From a virus: a stretch of DNA of 40,062 nucleotides. Where the stretch lies: positions 1-40,062 of the IMG/VR virus record IMGVR_UViG_3300036832_000868; one strand, given 5' to 3'. Position numbers and translations under genes: made by a program. Below, piece after piece: positions 21,561 to 28,818 of this stretch (position 1 is the first letter of the stretch; each line of letters starts with the position of its first letter). A model generated the notes under the pieces. That model did not search any database. It saw nothing but the letters and a program-made list of their open reading frames with translations, and was not told where the DNA came from.

Positions 21561-21611
21561 CTATCGGTGGGTTCGACGGCCACGGCGCGCGATGCGGATG
21601 ATCGCGGGCAT
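21561..21611 (-). CDS. Arg-rich micro-ORF 1 (16 aa)
   Basis: MPAIIRIARRGRRTHR. First ORF after the stop of the DNA-stabilisation gene (21632). Its ribosome site is weak (AGGTG). It shares the layout and composition of the series but is the least certain member because of its size. Confidence 0.55.
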   Translation of the reverse strand: MPAIIRIARRGRRTHR

Positions 21612-21631
21612 TGGCGGCACCTACGACTTTC

Positions 21632-23266
21632 TCACGCTCCAAACAGCGTGCGTTCTTCGGAGGCTAGGAACAGCCTCTCGATCGTAAAATCCGGCGAAAT
21701 CGAGCGGAGGTCAATAGCCCCCCAAATTCCAGACCCTTCGAGCGGCGAGGGAATGATGTCGTGGACCGCGCCCGCCGTCAGCTCGAAATTGACGGCCTCG
21801 ACGCCGCCCGGCACGCCGCCGCCTCGGCATTCGACTTCGCCGGTGATCGACACGCCGCGCCCGTCGTTGTCTTGCAGCTCGCAAAAGAGCCGCTTCAAGT
21901 TGCGGATGGCGAGCGGGTTGTCTTTCGAGCGGAGCTGCTTGGAGGCGTAGCGTTTGACGAGCGCCGGGTCGGGCTGCGCGAACAGTCGATAGAGGCTCGT
22001 CCCGTCAGTGCCGTAGGGCGTGCAAACGCTGTCTTGCTCGTAGTAGCCGATTTGCGTCAGTTCGAGGCCCTGGCTGGCGACGCTCCAAAATTCGTTGTTC
22101 TTCGTCGGATGCCACATGAGGATGAGCGAGCGCGTGATCCCCCACGGATCGGTGAACCGCCCGTTGAGCAACAGAACGCGGAAGCCGAACATCGTCGCGG
22201 TGGCGAAGGTCGGCAGATAGAGCGACGTGTCGAGCTGGTTCCAAACGCTCGTCACCTTGTCGCCGATCGGCGTCGCCTCGCCGCCTTGCAGGAGGTAAAC
22301 GCCTGCGCCGTTGAACATGGCGAAGTAGCGGCCATGCCGTCCGATCGGGCGCGGGAAGCGTTGCCCGACTTGCGGATCGACATTGAAGTAATTGAAGTCG
22401 GTTGTGACCGGCGATGCAAGCTGCCCGGCCTGCCCGACGAGCGTAACGTTGTTGATGGCGTCAATCGAGCTGTCGCCGAACAGATAGAGGTAGCCGGCGG
22501 AGGCGGCGATATCCATGTACGAGTACACGAGCCGATCGCCGAAATAGCCGAACGATCCGCCGCCGTTGGCGGTCGAAAAGTCAGCGCCGTTCGACGGTGC
22601 GCTGAAACTGACAACATCCTTGCCGACAACCCAAAGCCGCGAGGCGTAAACCTCCATCGCATAGATGCCGGGCAAGCCAGACGGCATGGGCGGGATGGGC
22701 GCGGTCGGGTCTGTCTCAGCGAGATCGGTCAACCAATCAGGCGCGGGGTCGCCGGGCCTTGAGAGCGTGGTTCCGTCCCAGGCGTAGAGGCCAGCAGCCG
22801 AAGGACTTCCAAACAGAACGCCGCCCTGCTGACCAGCCTGCGCGCCGTAGAACTGCGGTCGCCAGACCTTGGCGCTGGCCCAATATTGGGGCGGGTTCTC
22901 GGCGTCCCACATGGGACCGTGCCCGCGTAAGCCGGTCAAAGCCCCGGTGTTAAGGTCCACTTCGTCAATCGTTCCGTCGGACAGGAACATCCAGCCCATC
23001 GCGCCGGGCGGCGGCGCTCCATATTGCGGGGTCTGGTTGCCGTAGAAGCCGAAGAAGATGCGAAGGATTTGCGTGGCTGCGGGCGCGGTGTAGATCGGCG
23101 CGCTCCTGCCCCAACACGAGCGGAGGTTGCCGGGGCCGATGGCGAACAGGTTCTCGTTCCACCATTCTTCTTCGTCGTCGAGGCTACCCCTTTTCGATTG
23201 CTGATTGAGGCCCTTCCACTTTTCCAGCGTCGTTATGTCGGCCTGATTTGCGGATTGCGTTGCCAT
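21632..23266 (-). CDS. P22 gp10-like packaged-DNA stabilisation/tail protein
   Basis: 544 aa, starting MATQSANQADITTLEKWKGL. The sequence is a run of beta strands with repeated aromatic-Gly turns (GVLFGSPSAAGLYAWDG, YASRLWVVGKDVVSFS, GYLYLFGDSSIDA, GRYFAMFNGAGVYLLQGG), like the beta-propeller of packaged-DNA stabilisation (P22 gp10-type) proteins that plug the portal and attach the tail. Order after the adaptor supports the role. The N-terminal 83 bp overlap the preceding small ORF. Family call moderately confident. Confidence 0.72.
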   Translation of the reverse strand: MATQSANQADITTLEKWKGLNQQSKRGSLDDEEEWWNENLFAIGPGNLRSCWGRSAPIYTAPAATQILRIFFGFYGNQTPQYGAPPPGAMGWMFLSDGTIDEVDLNTGALTGLRGHGPMWDAENPPQYWASAKVWRPQFYGAQAGQQGGVLFGSPSAAGLYAWDGTTLSRPGDPAPDWLTDLAETDPTAPIPPMPSGLPGIYAMEVYASRLWVVGKDVVSFSAPSNGADFSTANGGGSFGYFGDRLVYSYMDIAASAGYLYLFGDSSIDAINNVTLVGQAGQLASPVTTDFNYFNVDPQVGQRFPRPIGRHGRYFAMFNGAGVYLLQGGEATPIGDKVTSVWNQLDTSLYLPTFATATMFGFRVLLLNGRFTDPWGITRSLILMWHPTKNNEFWSVASQGLELTQIGYYEQDSVCTPYGTDGTSLYRLFAQPDPALVKRYASKQLRSKDNPLAIRNLKRLFCELQDNDGRGVSITGEVECRGGGVPGGVEAVNFELTAGAVHDIIPSPLEGSGIWGAIDLRSISPDFTIERLFLASEERTLFGA

Positions 23267-23447
23267 TGAGCCACTGACCGAGTTCGAGCGCCGATCGCCA
23301 GATCGGCGGGAGCCACTGCGGTTCGTCGTCGCCGAACCGCCAATCGCGCATGTCTTGGATCGTCCCTAAAAGCTCGATCCTCACGCTGATCGGAGTGTCG
23401 CGCCATAGGCGTTCATAATCAGTTGCGGACAGACCACGCTCGCGCAC
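23184..23447 (-). CDS. Small hypothetical protein bridging adaptor and stabiliser genes
   Basis: 87 codons from GTG 23447 (MRERGLSATDYERLWRDTPI), overlapping the adaptor gene by 67 bp and the stabiliser gene by 83 bp. The middle (ELLGTIQDMRDWRFGDDEPQ, then WLPPIWRSALELGQWLNG) is protein-like and fills the 114-bp gap that is otherwise empty. No better start is visible. Function unknown. Confidence 0.5.
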   Translation of the reverse strand: MRERGLSATDYERLWRDTPISVRIELLGTIQDMRDWRFGDDEPQWLPPIWRSALELGQWLNGNAIRKSGRHNDAGKVEGPQSAIEKG

Positions 23448-24115
23448 ATCGGCAAATCCGTGTTGAAAACTTCCGCCATCGCTTGCGCGTCCTCTTTGCG
23501 CTGCTGCTGAAAGAGCGCGAGGACGGTGGCCCAGTAGCTCACCGCGTCAACCCAAGGGTAAGGGATCGGCTCGATGTCGTCGTCGGTCAGAAGCGGCTTG
23601 GGGATCAAGGTCAAGTCCACTTCCATCGGCGCGGCGATCGACGGGATTGGCGCGAGGTAGAGCGAGCCTAGCGGGCCTTCGCCATATTGGGCGTACCAAC
23701 CCGGCTGGCTGATCGTGCCGAAGAACGTCCCGCCGTAAATGCGAAAGCGCGCCTGGAAGTCGGTCCAGACAAGGCGCTTCCACAGCGGTTTCCACGATCC
23801 TTTCCGCACGGCCCAATCGCCGTCAGCGTCTTGCACCCATCCGCCGCCCAGGCCGACGGCCAGCGAGCGGCAGGCGAGGATGCACTGCGCTTGCGGCACG
23901 ACTTCTTCGACAAGCGACTGCCAGCGGGCGAACGGGTAAACCTCTTTGCCGGGGATGGTCTGCGCGCCGGGCGGGATCATGCGGATGCAACCGGAGACGG
24001 CGGCGATGCGGCGGCGTGAGCGATTGATGAAGCCGGTCAGGCGCGGGATCGTAAAAAACTGCCCCTGACTGTCGTTCAGGTGGCTTTGAACCTCGTCAAT
24101 GTACTGCGCGAGCAT
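23381..24115 (-). CDS. Head-to-tail adaptor
   Basis: 244 aa, MLAQYIDEVQSHLNDSQGQF. The helical N-terminus with ITRFINRSRRRIAAVSG-like phrasing (here LTGFINRSRRRIAAVSG), the central beta region and the C-terminal DAVSYWATVLALFQQQRKED helix fit phage head-tail adaptor proteins of the gp4/gp6-like class that dock under the portal. It sits between capsid and stabilisation genes, where an adaptor is expected. Call by layout and family resemblance. Confidence 0.78.
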   Translation of the reverse strand: MLAQYIDEVQSHLNDSQGQFFTIPRLTGFINRSRRRIAAVSGCIRMIPPGAQTIPGKEVYPFARWQSLVEEVVPQAQCILACRSLAVGLGGGWVQDADGDWAVRKGSWKPLWKRLVWTDFQARFRIYGGTFFGTISQPGWYAQYGEGPLGSLYLAPIPSIAAPMEVDLTLIPKPLLTDDDIEPIPYPWVDAVSYWATVLALFQQQRKEDAQAMAEVFNTDLPMCASVVCPQLIMNAYGATLRSA

Positions 24116-24124
24116 AGAGCCATC

Positions 24125-24724
24125 TTACCGCTTTTTCCTCGCCTTGGGCTTGGCGCGCGGTTTCGGCTTGGGAGCGGTCCTGGCCGCCGTCGCTGGTTCG
24201 GTGTCGTCCGGTGGCGAAGCCGGTGGTTCCTCTGGTTCTTCCGGTTCCTCGGGTTCGGGCGGCCCCGGCGTCACGGCCCCCTCCCACGGAATGACCGGCG
24301 TGGTCGCAGTCGCGGGCGGCGGCACGGCGCCCATGTTGAAGATATTGGCGAACACGATCGGCGGATACGGCGGGTCGGTCAGGGTCCAGCCGGGGAACAT
24401 CGTTGACGGGTCGGCCGCATCGCCGGTTTCAAACTGAGGCTGCGGATAGCCTGGGACGCTTGGCGGGACTGGGGCCGGGCTAATCGCCGGGCCGACGAGC
24501 GGGCCGGTCGGGACGGCGACGGGCGCGGTGTCTGGGGCCTCGGGCGGGAAAGTCGGAACGCCGACGGGATCGCCGATTGTCGGCGGCGGGATGATCGGCG
24601 AGCCGGTGATGTCGATCGGGGTGGCGGGCGAGGTCGCTGATCCTGATCCGAATACGGGCTGTTCGATCCCTTCGATCGACGGCGGAACGGGCGCCGGCTG
24701 AACGGGAGCTGTGCCGTTGCTCAT
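24125..24724 (-). CDS. Pro-rich protein with basic tail
   Basis: 199 aa from ATG 24724 (MSNGTAPVQPAPVPPSIEGI), coupled by ATGA to the previous gene. About a quarter Pro, with repeated PPS and GxP patterns, an acidic PEPEEPEEPEEPPAS stretch near residue 160-175 and a basic end KPKPRAKPKARKKR. Almost certainly disordered. Between capsid and adaptor genes it may be a head decoration or internal protein, or bind DNA through its tail. Confidence 0.7.
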   Translation of the reverse strand: MSNGTAPVQPAPVPPSIEGIEQPVFGSGSATSPATPIDITGSPIIPPPTIGDPVGVPTFPPEAPDTAPVAVPTGPLVGPAISPAPVPPSVPGYPQPQFETGDAADPSTMFPGWTLTDPPYPPIVFANIFNMGAVPPPATATTPVIPWEGAVTPGPPEPEEPEEPEEPPASPPDDTEPATAARTAPKPKPRAKPKARKKR

Positions 24725-25281
24725 ACCGAAAACGCCTGCGTGATGGTCGCGAAACCCCCGCCAGCGATGACGACGTTCTGCCCGTCGGCCAAAACCGTCC
24801 CGCCAGAGCACGGACGGATCAAAACCGTCGCCGGAGCGCTGACAAACCGCCAGCCGAAGAAATTGGGCGGAACGCGCCCCGGAACGGGTCTGATCGGCGG
24901 ATCGGTTCGCCCGGTCTCCCGCTGCCACGCCCGCCACGCCTCGAGGTAGGCGTCGTGGGTCAGAAAACGTTGGCGTTTTGGCGGCGGGCATGGTGGGGGA
25001 GGACATCTAGCCTCAACACGGCTCGCCTCCCCCGCTTTGCCACGAGCGTTCGGCGGAATTGACCCCGGCAATAGTCCGGTTCCTGGCGTGCGGGGCGGGT
25101 TAATGTTCCTGACTTCGGGTCGGAACATGACGACGCGGTTCGAGCTCGTCTGGACCATCCATGCGCCCTTCGGCAACACGAAGCCGTGGACGTGGCGGCT
25201 TACGTTGACCGTGCGCGGCCTGCCGAACGGCGAGAGCGAAGCGCCGGGCGGTCCGGGCGGCCATGCGCTAACCGGCAACAT
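24721..25281 (-). CDS. Hypothetical head-module protein
   Basis: 186 aa from ATG 25281 (MLPVSAWPPGPPGASLSPFG), 14 bp inside the previous gene. The first part has a beta pattern (VHGFVLPKGAWMVQTSSNRV), a Pro/Cys patch follows (RCPPPPCPPPKRQR), then an aromatic helix (YLEAWRAWQRETG) and a beta C-terminus (VVIAGGGFATITQAFSV). No family recognised. Possibly a head or decoration component. Confidence 0.65.
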   Translation of the reverse strand: MLPVSAWPPGPPGASLSPFGRPRTVNVSRHVHGFVLPKGAWMVQTSSNRVVMFRPEVRNINPPRTPGTGLLPGSIPPNARGKAGEASRVEARCPPPPCPPPKRQRFLTHDAYLEAWRAWQRETGRTDPPIRPVPGRVPPNFFGWRFVSAPATVLIRPCSGGTVLADGQNVVIAGGGFATITQAFSV

Positions 25282-25477
25282 TAGCCGCGAACCTCGCAAT
25301 GCGCTGATCGAGGATGTTTTCGTAAAGCCGCATTGCGTCGGCTTGCCTCTTGAGAAGCACCTGATCTTCGTCAGGCAACGTCGCGAACGTGTCACCGATA
25401 ATGAAGGCGTCGAGCCTGTCGAGCCTGTCGCCCAGCTCGCCCCTTTCGAGCAACACCCGTTCTTGGTGCGGAGCCAT
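25268..25477 (-). CDS. Small helical protein, crAss001_48-like
   Basis: 69 aa: MAPHQERVLLERGELGDRLD, then RLDAFIIGDTFATLPDEDQV and LLKRQADAMRLYENILDQRI. This pattern (HQERV at the start; L..FI....F..L...E...L..Q...M..Y..IL..RI) is typical of a widespread small phage family often annotated crAss001_48-related (from memory). The ATG shares its A with the capsid gene stop (TGATG). Function unknown. Confidence 0.78.
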   Translation of the reverse strand: MAPHQERVLLERGELGDRLDRLDAFIIGDTFATLPDEDQVLLKRQADAMRLYENILDQRIARFAANVAG

Positions 25478-26493
25478 CAGAAGTCCGCGCCTCCGGTTAT
25501 CCCTTGGAGCTGGATCCCGGTCGACGGCTTAGAGCAGACCAGATTGAGCGCAGTAAGCGAGAGGCCCACGCTGGCAATCTGCCCTTGCGGGATGGTGGAA
25601 TACCAGCCGGTCCAGGCGAAGTTGGCGTCCTCGTGAATGACTAGCGTGATGTACTTGGAATTGAAGCCGTAGGCGGTTCCTTGGGGGCAGTTGAGGTCGA
25701 AGAATAATGGAGTATCCCCCAACAGAAGCCCGCGAAAACCGCTATTAACAGGATCATCCTTGCCCCATCGAGAAGAAGGATCATTGTTGTACCTCTCCAC
25801 GCTCATGAAGTCGGTCAAGAGGGTCGTCCAGTCCTCGACCGACATGACGACAAAATCGAGCGCCTCGCCGCCTGAGTTCTTCACTGCGGCGAGCATGTTG
25901 GGGATGAACTGCGCCCGCGTCAGGACGCCACCCGCTGCCGGAACGACGAGCGCCTGCCAGTCTGGATAGGTGGAGCGCAGGAGGCCGCCGTAGGTCGGGG
26001 CCGTGGTGGTGTTGCCGTAGGCGTCCTGTAACGAGAACATTTGCAGGACGTTTGTGGTCGGAGGCCCGAACAAAGCGGTCGAGAGGGCTTGGAGCGAGCT
26101 GTTCTTGAGGTCGTTGAGCTTCAACATGAGCCGCGAGGCGACGGCGATCGCGTCTTGCGTCACAAGCTGTTCGAGACCCAAGGAGGAAACTGGGGTCGCC
26201 AAGCAGCACATGTTGAACTCTGCGTTAACGGTCGCGGCCACGTCCTGCGGCAAGTCGAATTGCCCGGCTGGCCCGATCCAGCTCGATTGCACATATTGCC
26301 CGGTCTGGACGGGTTGGGTGTACGGCGACACGCCGCCCGACGCGCGGATGGCGTTGCGCAAGAGCAGGGCGAGCAGCGGGTTTTGCTTGTAGATAAGGAT
26401 GACAACCATTTGGGCGAACACACGCCGCACGGTTGCTTCGAGTTCGAGGCCGATTGGCCCCGAAGGGATGATACCGGCGCCAAGGATCGGCAT
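25477..26493 (-). CDS. Major capsid protein
   Basis: 338 aa, MPILGAGIIPSGPIGLELEA. Mixed alpha/beta sequence with helical N-terminal arm, a WIGPAGQFDLPQDVAATVNA stretch, a central helix (SRLMLKLNDLKNSSLQALST) and the phrase ALDFVVMSVEDWTTLLTDFM plus GLLLGDTPLFFDLNCPQGTA typical of phage coat proteins that look up a local coordinate on the capsid lattice. Position after the probable scaffold and size support the call. Likely HK97-like fold (inference). Confidence 0.82.
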   Translation of the reverse strand: MPILGAGIIPSGPIGLELEATVRRVFAQMVVILIYKQNPLLALLLRNAIRASGGVSPYTQPVQTGQYVQSSWIGPAGQFDLPQDVAATVNAEFNMCCLATPVSSLGLEQLVTQDAIAVASRLMLKLNDLKNSSLQALSTALFGPPTTNVLQMFSLQDAYGNTTTAPTYGGLLRSTYPDWQALVVPAAGGVLTRAQFIPNMLAAVKNSGGEALDFVVMSVEDWTTLLTDFMSVERYNNDPSSRWGKDDPVNSGFRGLLLGDTPLFFDLNCPQGTAYGFNSKYITLVIHEDANFAWTGWYSTIPQGQIASVGLSLTALNLVCSKPSTGIQLQGITGGADF

Positions 26494-27036
26494 TTATCTC
26501 GCTCCGCGCGCACGCTCCTGATCGCGATGGATGGCGCCTAGAATTTCTTTCCGTCCCCACGCTTCCGGGTCTTTCGCAATCTCCGCGAAGTTGTCCGCCT
26601 TCTCAAACCGATAATACTGGCTGTCGAAAGTCGGTTCGCTTGTCTTTGGGTTCTTAGCCGCCCTGTAGCTCGCGGCCACTTCGTGATCGGCCACGGCGTG
26701 TTCTTGCATCCAATTTTCGAGGTCGGATATGCCCTCGTCGGTGAAGCCGTAATCCTTCTTCACCCGATCGCGGCTGGCGTTCCAATCGTCGAGGTCTTTC
26801 TTGCGCCGGGCGTCATCTTCGGCCTTGCGCTTCGCCTCGTCCTCGGCGGCCAGCCGCCTATCGAGTTTGTCCTCAATGTCATAGTCGGGGATTTGCAAGT
26901 TGGGGTACTTGCGTTTGATGAGGCGCTTGGCCTCTTTGTTGAGCTGCGGATCGTTGTAGATGCCCTCAACAAAGTCCGCGGTGACTCGCTTGTTCTGTAA
27001 AAACCCGTATTCCTCGTCGGAGATTGTCTTAGGCAT
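26494..27036 (-). CDS. Probable scaffolding protein
   Basis: 180 aa, highly charged. A coiled-coil stretch runs about 50-95 (DIEDKLDRRLAAEDEAKRKA, EDDARRKKDLDDWNASRDRV), with a further helix to the basic end (HRDQERARGAR). It lies directly before the major capsid gene (stop TAA immediately followed by ATG), the usual place of the scaffold, and has the helical charged composition of that class. No protease motif. Confidence 0.72.
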   Translation of the reverse strand: MPKTISDEEYGFLQNKRVTADFVEGIYNDPQLNKEAKRLIKRKYPNLQIPDYDIEDKLDRRLAAEDEAKRKAEDDARRKKDLDDWNASRDRVKKDYGFTDEGISDLENWMQEHAVADHEVAASYRAAKNPKTSEPTFDSQYYRFEKADNFAEIAKDPEAWGRKEILGAIHRDQERARGAR

Positions 27037-27045
27037 TTAGCGGCC

Positions 27046-27231
27046 CTAGCTGTTGTTCGACTTGCCGACGATGTTCGGCTGCAACGGCACGCCGCCTTCG
27101 GGCTTAGGCACAACCTTGGGGATCGCGCCCCACTCGCTGATTTCCGACTGCGTATCGACTTGCAGGATGGTCCGGGGCGGCGTCTCGGGCGGCGCCGTGA
27201 TCGGCGGATCGTAGCTGCGGTTCTGCGCCAT
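27046..27231 (-). CDS. Short polar protein
   Basis: 61 aa from ATG 27231 (MAQNRSYDPPITAPPETPPR); a second ATG two codons upstream is possible. Pro-rich N-terminus, then ILQVDTQSEISEWGAIPKVV. It ends before the scaffold gene and starts after a 22-bp palindrome. Role unknown. Confidence 0.65.
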   Translation of the reverse strand: MAQNRSYDPPITAPPETPPRTILQVDTQSEISEWGAIPKVVPKPEGGVPLQPNIVGKSNNS

Positions 27232-27251
27232 TGTCATGCTCCCTTGGAAGT

Positions 27252-27304
27252 GAGGGCCGGGCGCCCGGCCCTCTATTGACTGTAAACACTCAGAGGATTA
27301 CGTC
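27252..27304. promoter_or_regulatory. 22-bp perfect palindrome next to copy C of the 26-bp motif
   Basis: Positions 27252-27262 and 27263-27273 are perfect reverse complements (GAGGGCCGGGC, GCCCGGCCCTC). Two bases later TTGACT starts the motif copy at 27276-27301, 23 of 26 identical to copy A at 7103. This is one of the few real intergenic gaps (about 66 bp) in the late operon, between the small His-rich ORF and the short polar protein. It could be a terminator or processing hairpin with a regulated re-start. Confidence 0.6.
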
Positions 27305-27507
27305 TGCCCTCGCGACGAATGTTGCTTGGCGGTGTCGCTCGCCGTGTGCGCTTGGTCGGAGTGCTCGGCTGCGCTCTCGGCGTGCTCCTGGCCCTTTTCG
27401 TGCTGGCCCTGTTCGTGGGCCTGCGCCGCTTGTTGGTGCAGCTTCATCGCGTCCTCGTGCTTTTTCGCAGCGTCGCGGTGCGCGTCGCCTGCCGGATGCT
27501 TAGGCAT
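27298..27507 (-). CDS. Small His/Gln/Ala-rich helical protein
   Basis: 69 aa from ATG 27507 (MPKHPAGDAHRDAAKKHEDA). Strongly biased to Ala, His, Gln, Glu, Lys with a repetitive helical pattern (AAKKHEDAMKLHQQAAQAHE, QGQHEKGQEHAESAAEHS). It overlaps the end of the PEP-CTERM gene by 8 bp. Possibly a coiled coil or a metal-binding helix; no family recognised. Confidence 0.7.
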   Translation of the reverse strand: MPKHPAGDAHRDAAKKHEDAMKLHQQAAQAHEQGQHEKGQEHAESAAEHSDQAHTASDTAKQHSSRGQT

Positions 27508-28162
27508 GGTTCCACTCCCTGTTGCGGCGCGAGGCCGCCCATCCAAGAAACGCAAAGCCGACGATCAACATCGCCCAGGTCGAAGGCTCGGGGACGCTGG
27601 TCGTCAGCTCTACCGATCCGCCGAAGCTCTGATTGGGCGCGGCGAACGCGATCTGATATTCGAGCGCGTCGGCGGTGAACGATCCTGCCGCCGCATCGAG
27701 CTGCGCCGATCCGTTCGTCAAGCCGACGGGGAACGTGTGCGCCGAAAGCAGCGTCCCCAAGCTCGAACTCGAACCACCCTCGAAGGTGCTTTCGGTCGTC
27801 GGGCCGGGTCCGCCGATGAGGCCGTTTACGGTGAAGGTCGATTGCGTCGGACCGCGCCCGCTGACGCCGGTTTGAAAAACCTCGACGGTCAACGTGTGCG
27901 TGCCTGTGAAGCCGGTTGCCGCCGTGGCGTCGAGGCTGGTCGAGGACAGATCGGCGAACGGCAGAACCGGCGAGCCTTCAACGTTCACCTGAATGTCGCT
28001 GAACGCCGCGTCGCTGGCGGTGAGATGCGCCGTCCCGGTCGTTAGCCCCGAAAGGCTGTCAACTAACGTCGAATTGTCGAAGACCTCGATCCCCAAAACG
28101 CCCGCAGCGGCGGGGATCGTGAAGGTTGCCAAAAAAACACTCGATAAAAACAGGTTTTTCAT
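27500..28162 (-). CDS. Secreted PEP-CTERM protein
   Basis: 220 aa with both ends diagnostic. The N-terminus MKNLFLSSVFLATFTIPAAA is a Sec signal peptide. The C-terminus has VPEPSTWAML, a hydrophobic helix (LIVGFAFLGWAA) and basic SRRNRE, the tripartite PEP-CTERM sorting signal recognised by exosortase in Gram-negative hosts. The middle is Ser/Thr/Gly-rich and beta-like. The product should be exported, cleaved after sorting and released or anchored at the host envelope. It sits in the late operon between portal-proximal and scaffold genes and has no obvious virion role; it may be a host-derived gene that modifies the surface. The motif call is strong; the role is inference. Confidence 0.85.
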   Translation of the reverse strand: MKNLFLSSVFLATFTIPAAAGVLGIEVFDNSTLVDSLSGLTTGTAHLTASDAAFSDIQVNVEGSPVLPFADLSSTSLDATAATGFTGTHTLTVEVFQTGVSGRGPTQSTFTVNGLIGGPGPTTESTFEGGSSSSLGTLLSAHTFPVGLTNGSAQLDAAAGSFTADALEYQIAFAAPNQSFGGSVELTTSVPEPSTWAMLIVGFAFLGWAASRRNREWNHA

Positions 28163-28171
28163 GTTGCACTC

Positions 28172-28687
28172 CTATGAGCCGGGTAGAGGGGTCGAAGGCA
28201 TGGGCGGATTGGGGCCTTGTCCCGGTCCCTGTTGTTTCATGCCTAGCACGCGTTGCAACATCATGTTGCGCACCGTGTGTCTGAGCTGGTCGCCTAAGCT
28301 GGTTTTGAGGACGCCGGCGCCGGGCGCCATGCCCGACTGGCCGCCGAGATGGCGCGATAGCTGGCTCGCGGCGCGAAGGGCGTCACGATGCAGCGGTGAG
28401 CCGGGCGGCAAGCCAAGCGCGGCTTGCTGGATGAGCTGGATTGCTTGCTGCAATGTGACCATGCTGTCGGCTTGGTTGCCGGGGCCGGGCGCGCTGATCT
28501 GCGGTCCCATCCTCGAACGCGCGAAGGCGGGGAGGCCGGGACCGGCACCGGGCGCGCCGCCACCGGGAGCGCCCCCCGGCGCGGGAGGTTGACCGCCTGG
28601 GGGCGCACCGGCAGATGGACCGGGCGAGCCGCCGCCGCCTAGGGCCTGCCCAAGTTCGGGATCGTCAGTTACGTCGCCGTTCGCCAT
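28172..28687 (-). CDS. Probable head-module accessory protein
   Basis: 171 aa, MANGDVTDDPELGQALGGGG. The first 60 residues are Gly/Pro/Ala-rich and disordered. Residues about 70-150 are helical with Gln and Leu (SMVTLQQAIQLIQQAALGLP, RAASQLSRHLGGQSGMAP, LRHTVRNMMLQRVLGMKQQG). It follows the portal gene in transcription order. Possibly a small scaffold or portal partner; not assigned. Confidence 0.65.
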   Translation of the reverse strand: MANGDVTDDPELGQALGGGGSPGPSAGAPPGGQPPAPGGAPGGGAPGAGPGLPAFARSRMGPQISAPGPGNQADSMVTLQQAIQLIQQAALGLPPGSPLHRDALRAASQLSRHLGGQSGMAPGAGVLKTSLGDQLRHTVRNMMLQRVLGMKQQGPGQGPNPPMPSTPLPGS

Positions 28688-28818
28688 CTGCTATCACCCA
28701 ACAGGTGGCCGCCCCCGACTAGGGGGTTAGGCCGGGAGCGGCCTTTGTCCCATGCGGCAATGCAAAAGCTGGCCAGCGGGGACGGCCGGTCCAGCTTCGG
28801 GACGGCGGGAAAATAGCA
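28688..28818. other. 131-bp intergenic gap with a G/C hairpin
   Basis: Between the portal stop and the next late gene. A dyad GGCCgCCCCC-gacta-GGGGGttaGGCC lies at 28707-28733, with no U tract in either direction. It may process or attenuate late mRNA. No ORF with a ribosome site is seen. Confidence 0.4.

Noticed and set aside
21761-22762. 333-codon plus-strand ORF
   Set aside because: Shadow of the DNA-stabilisation gene with antisense composition.
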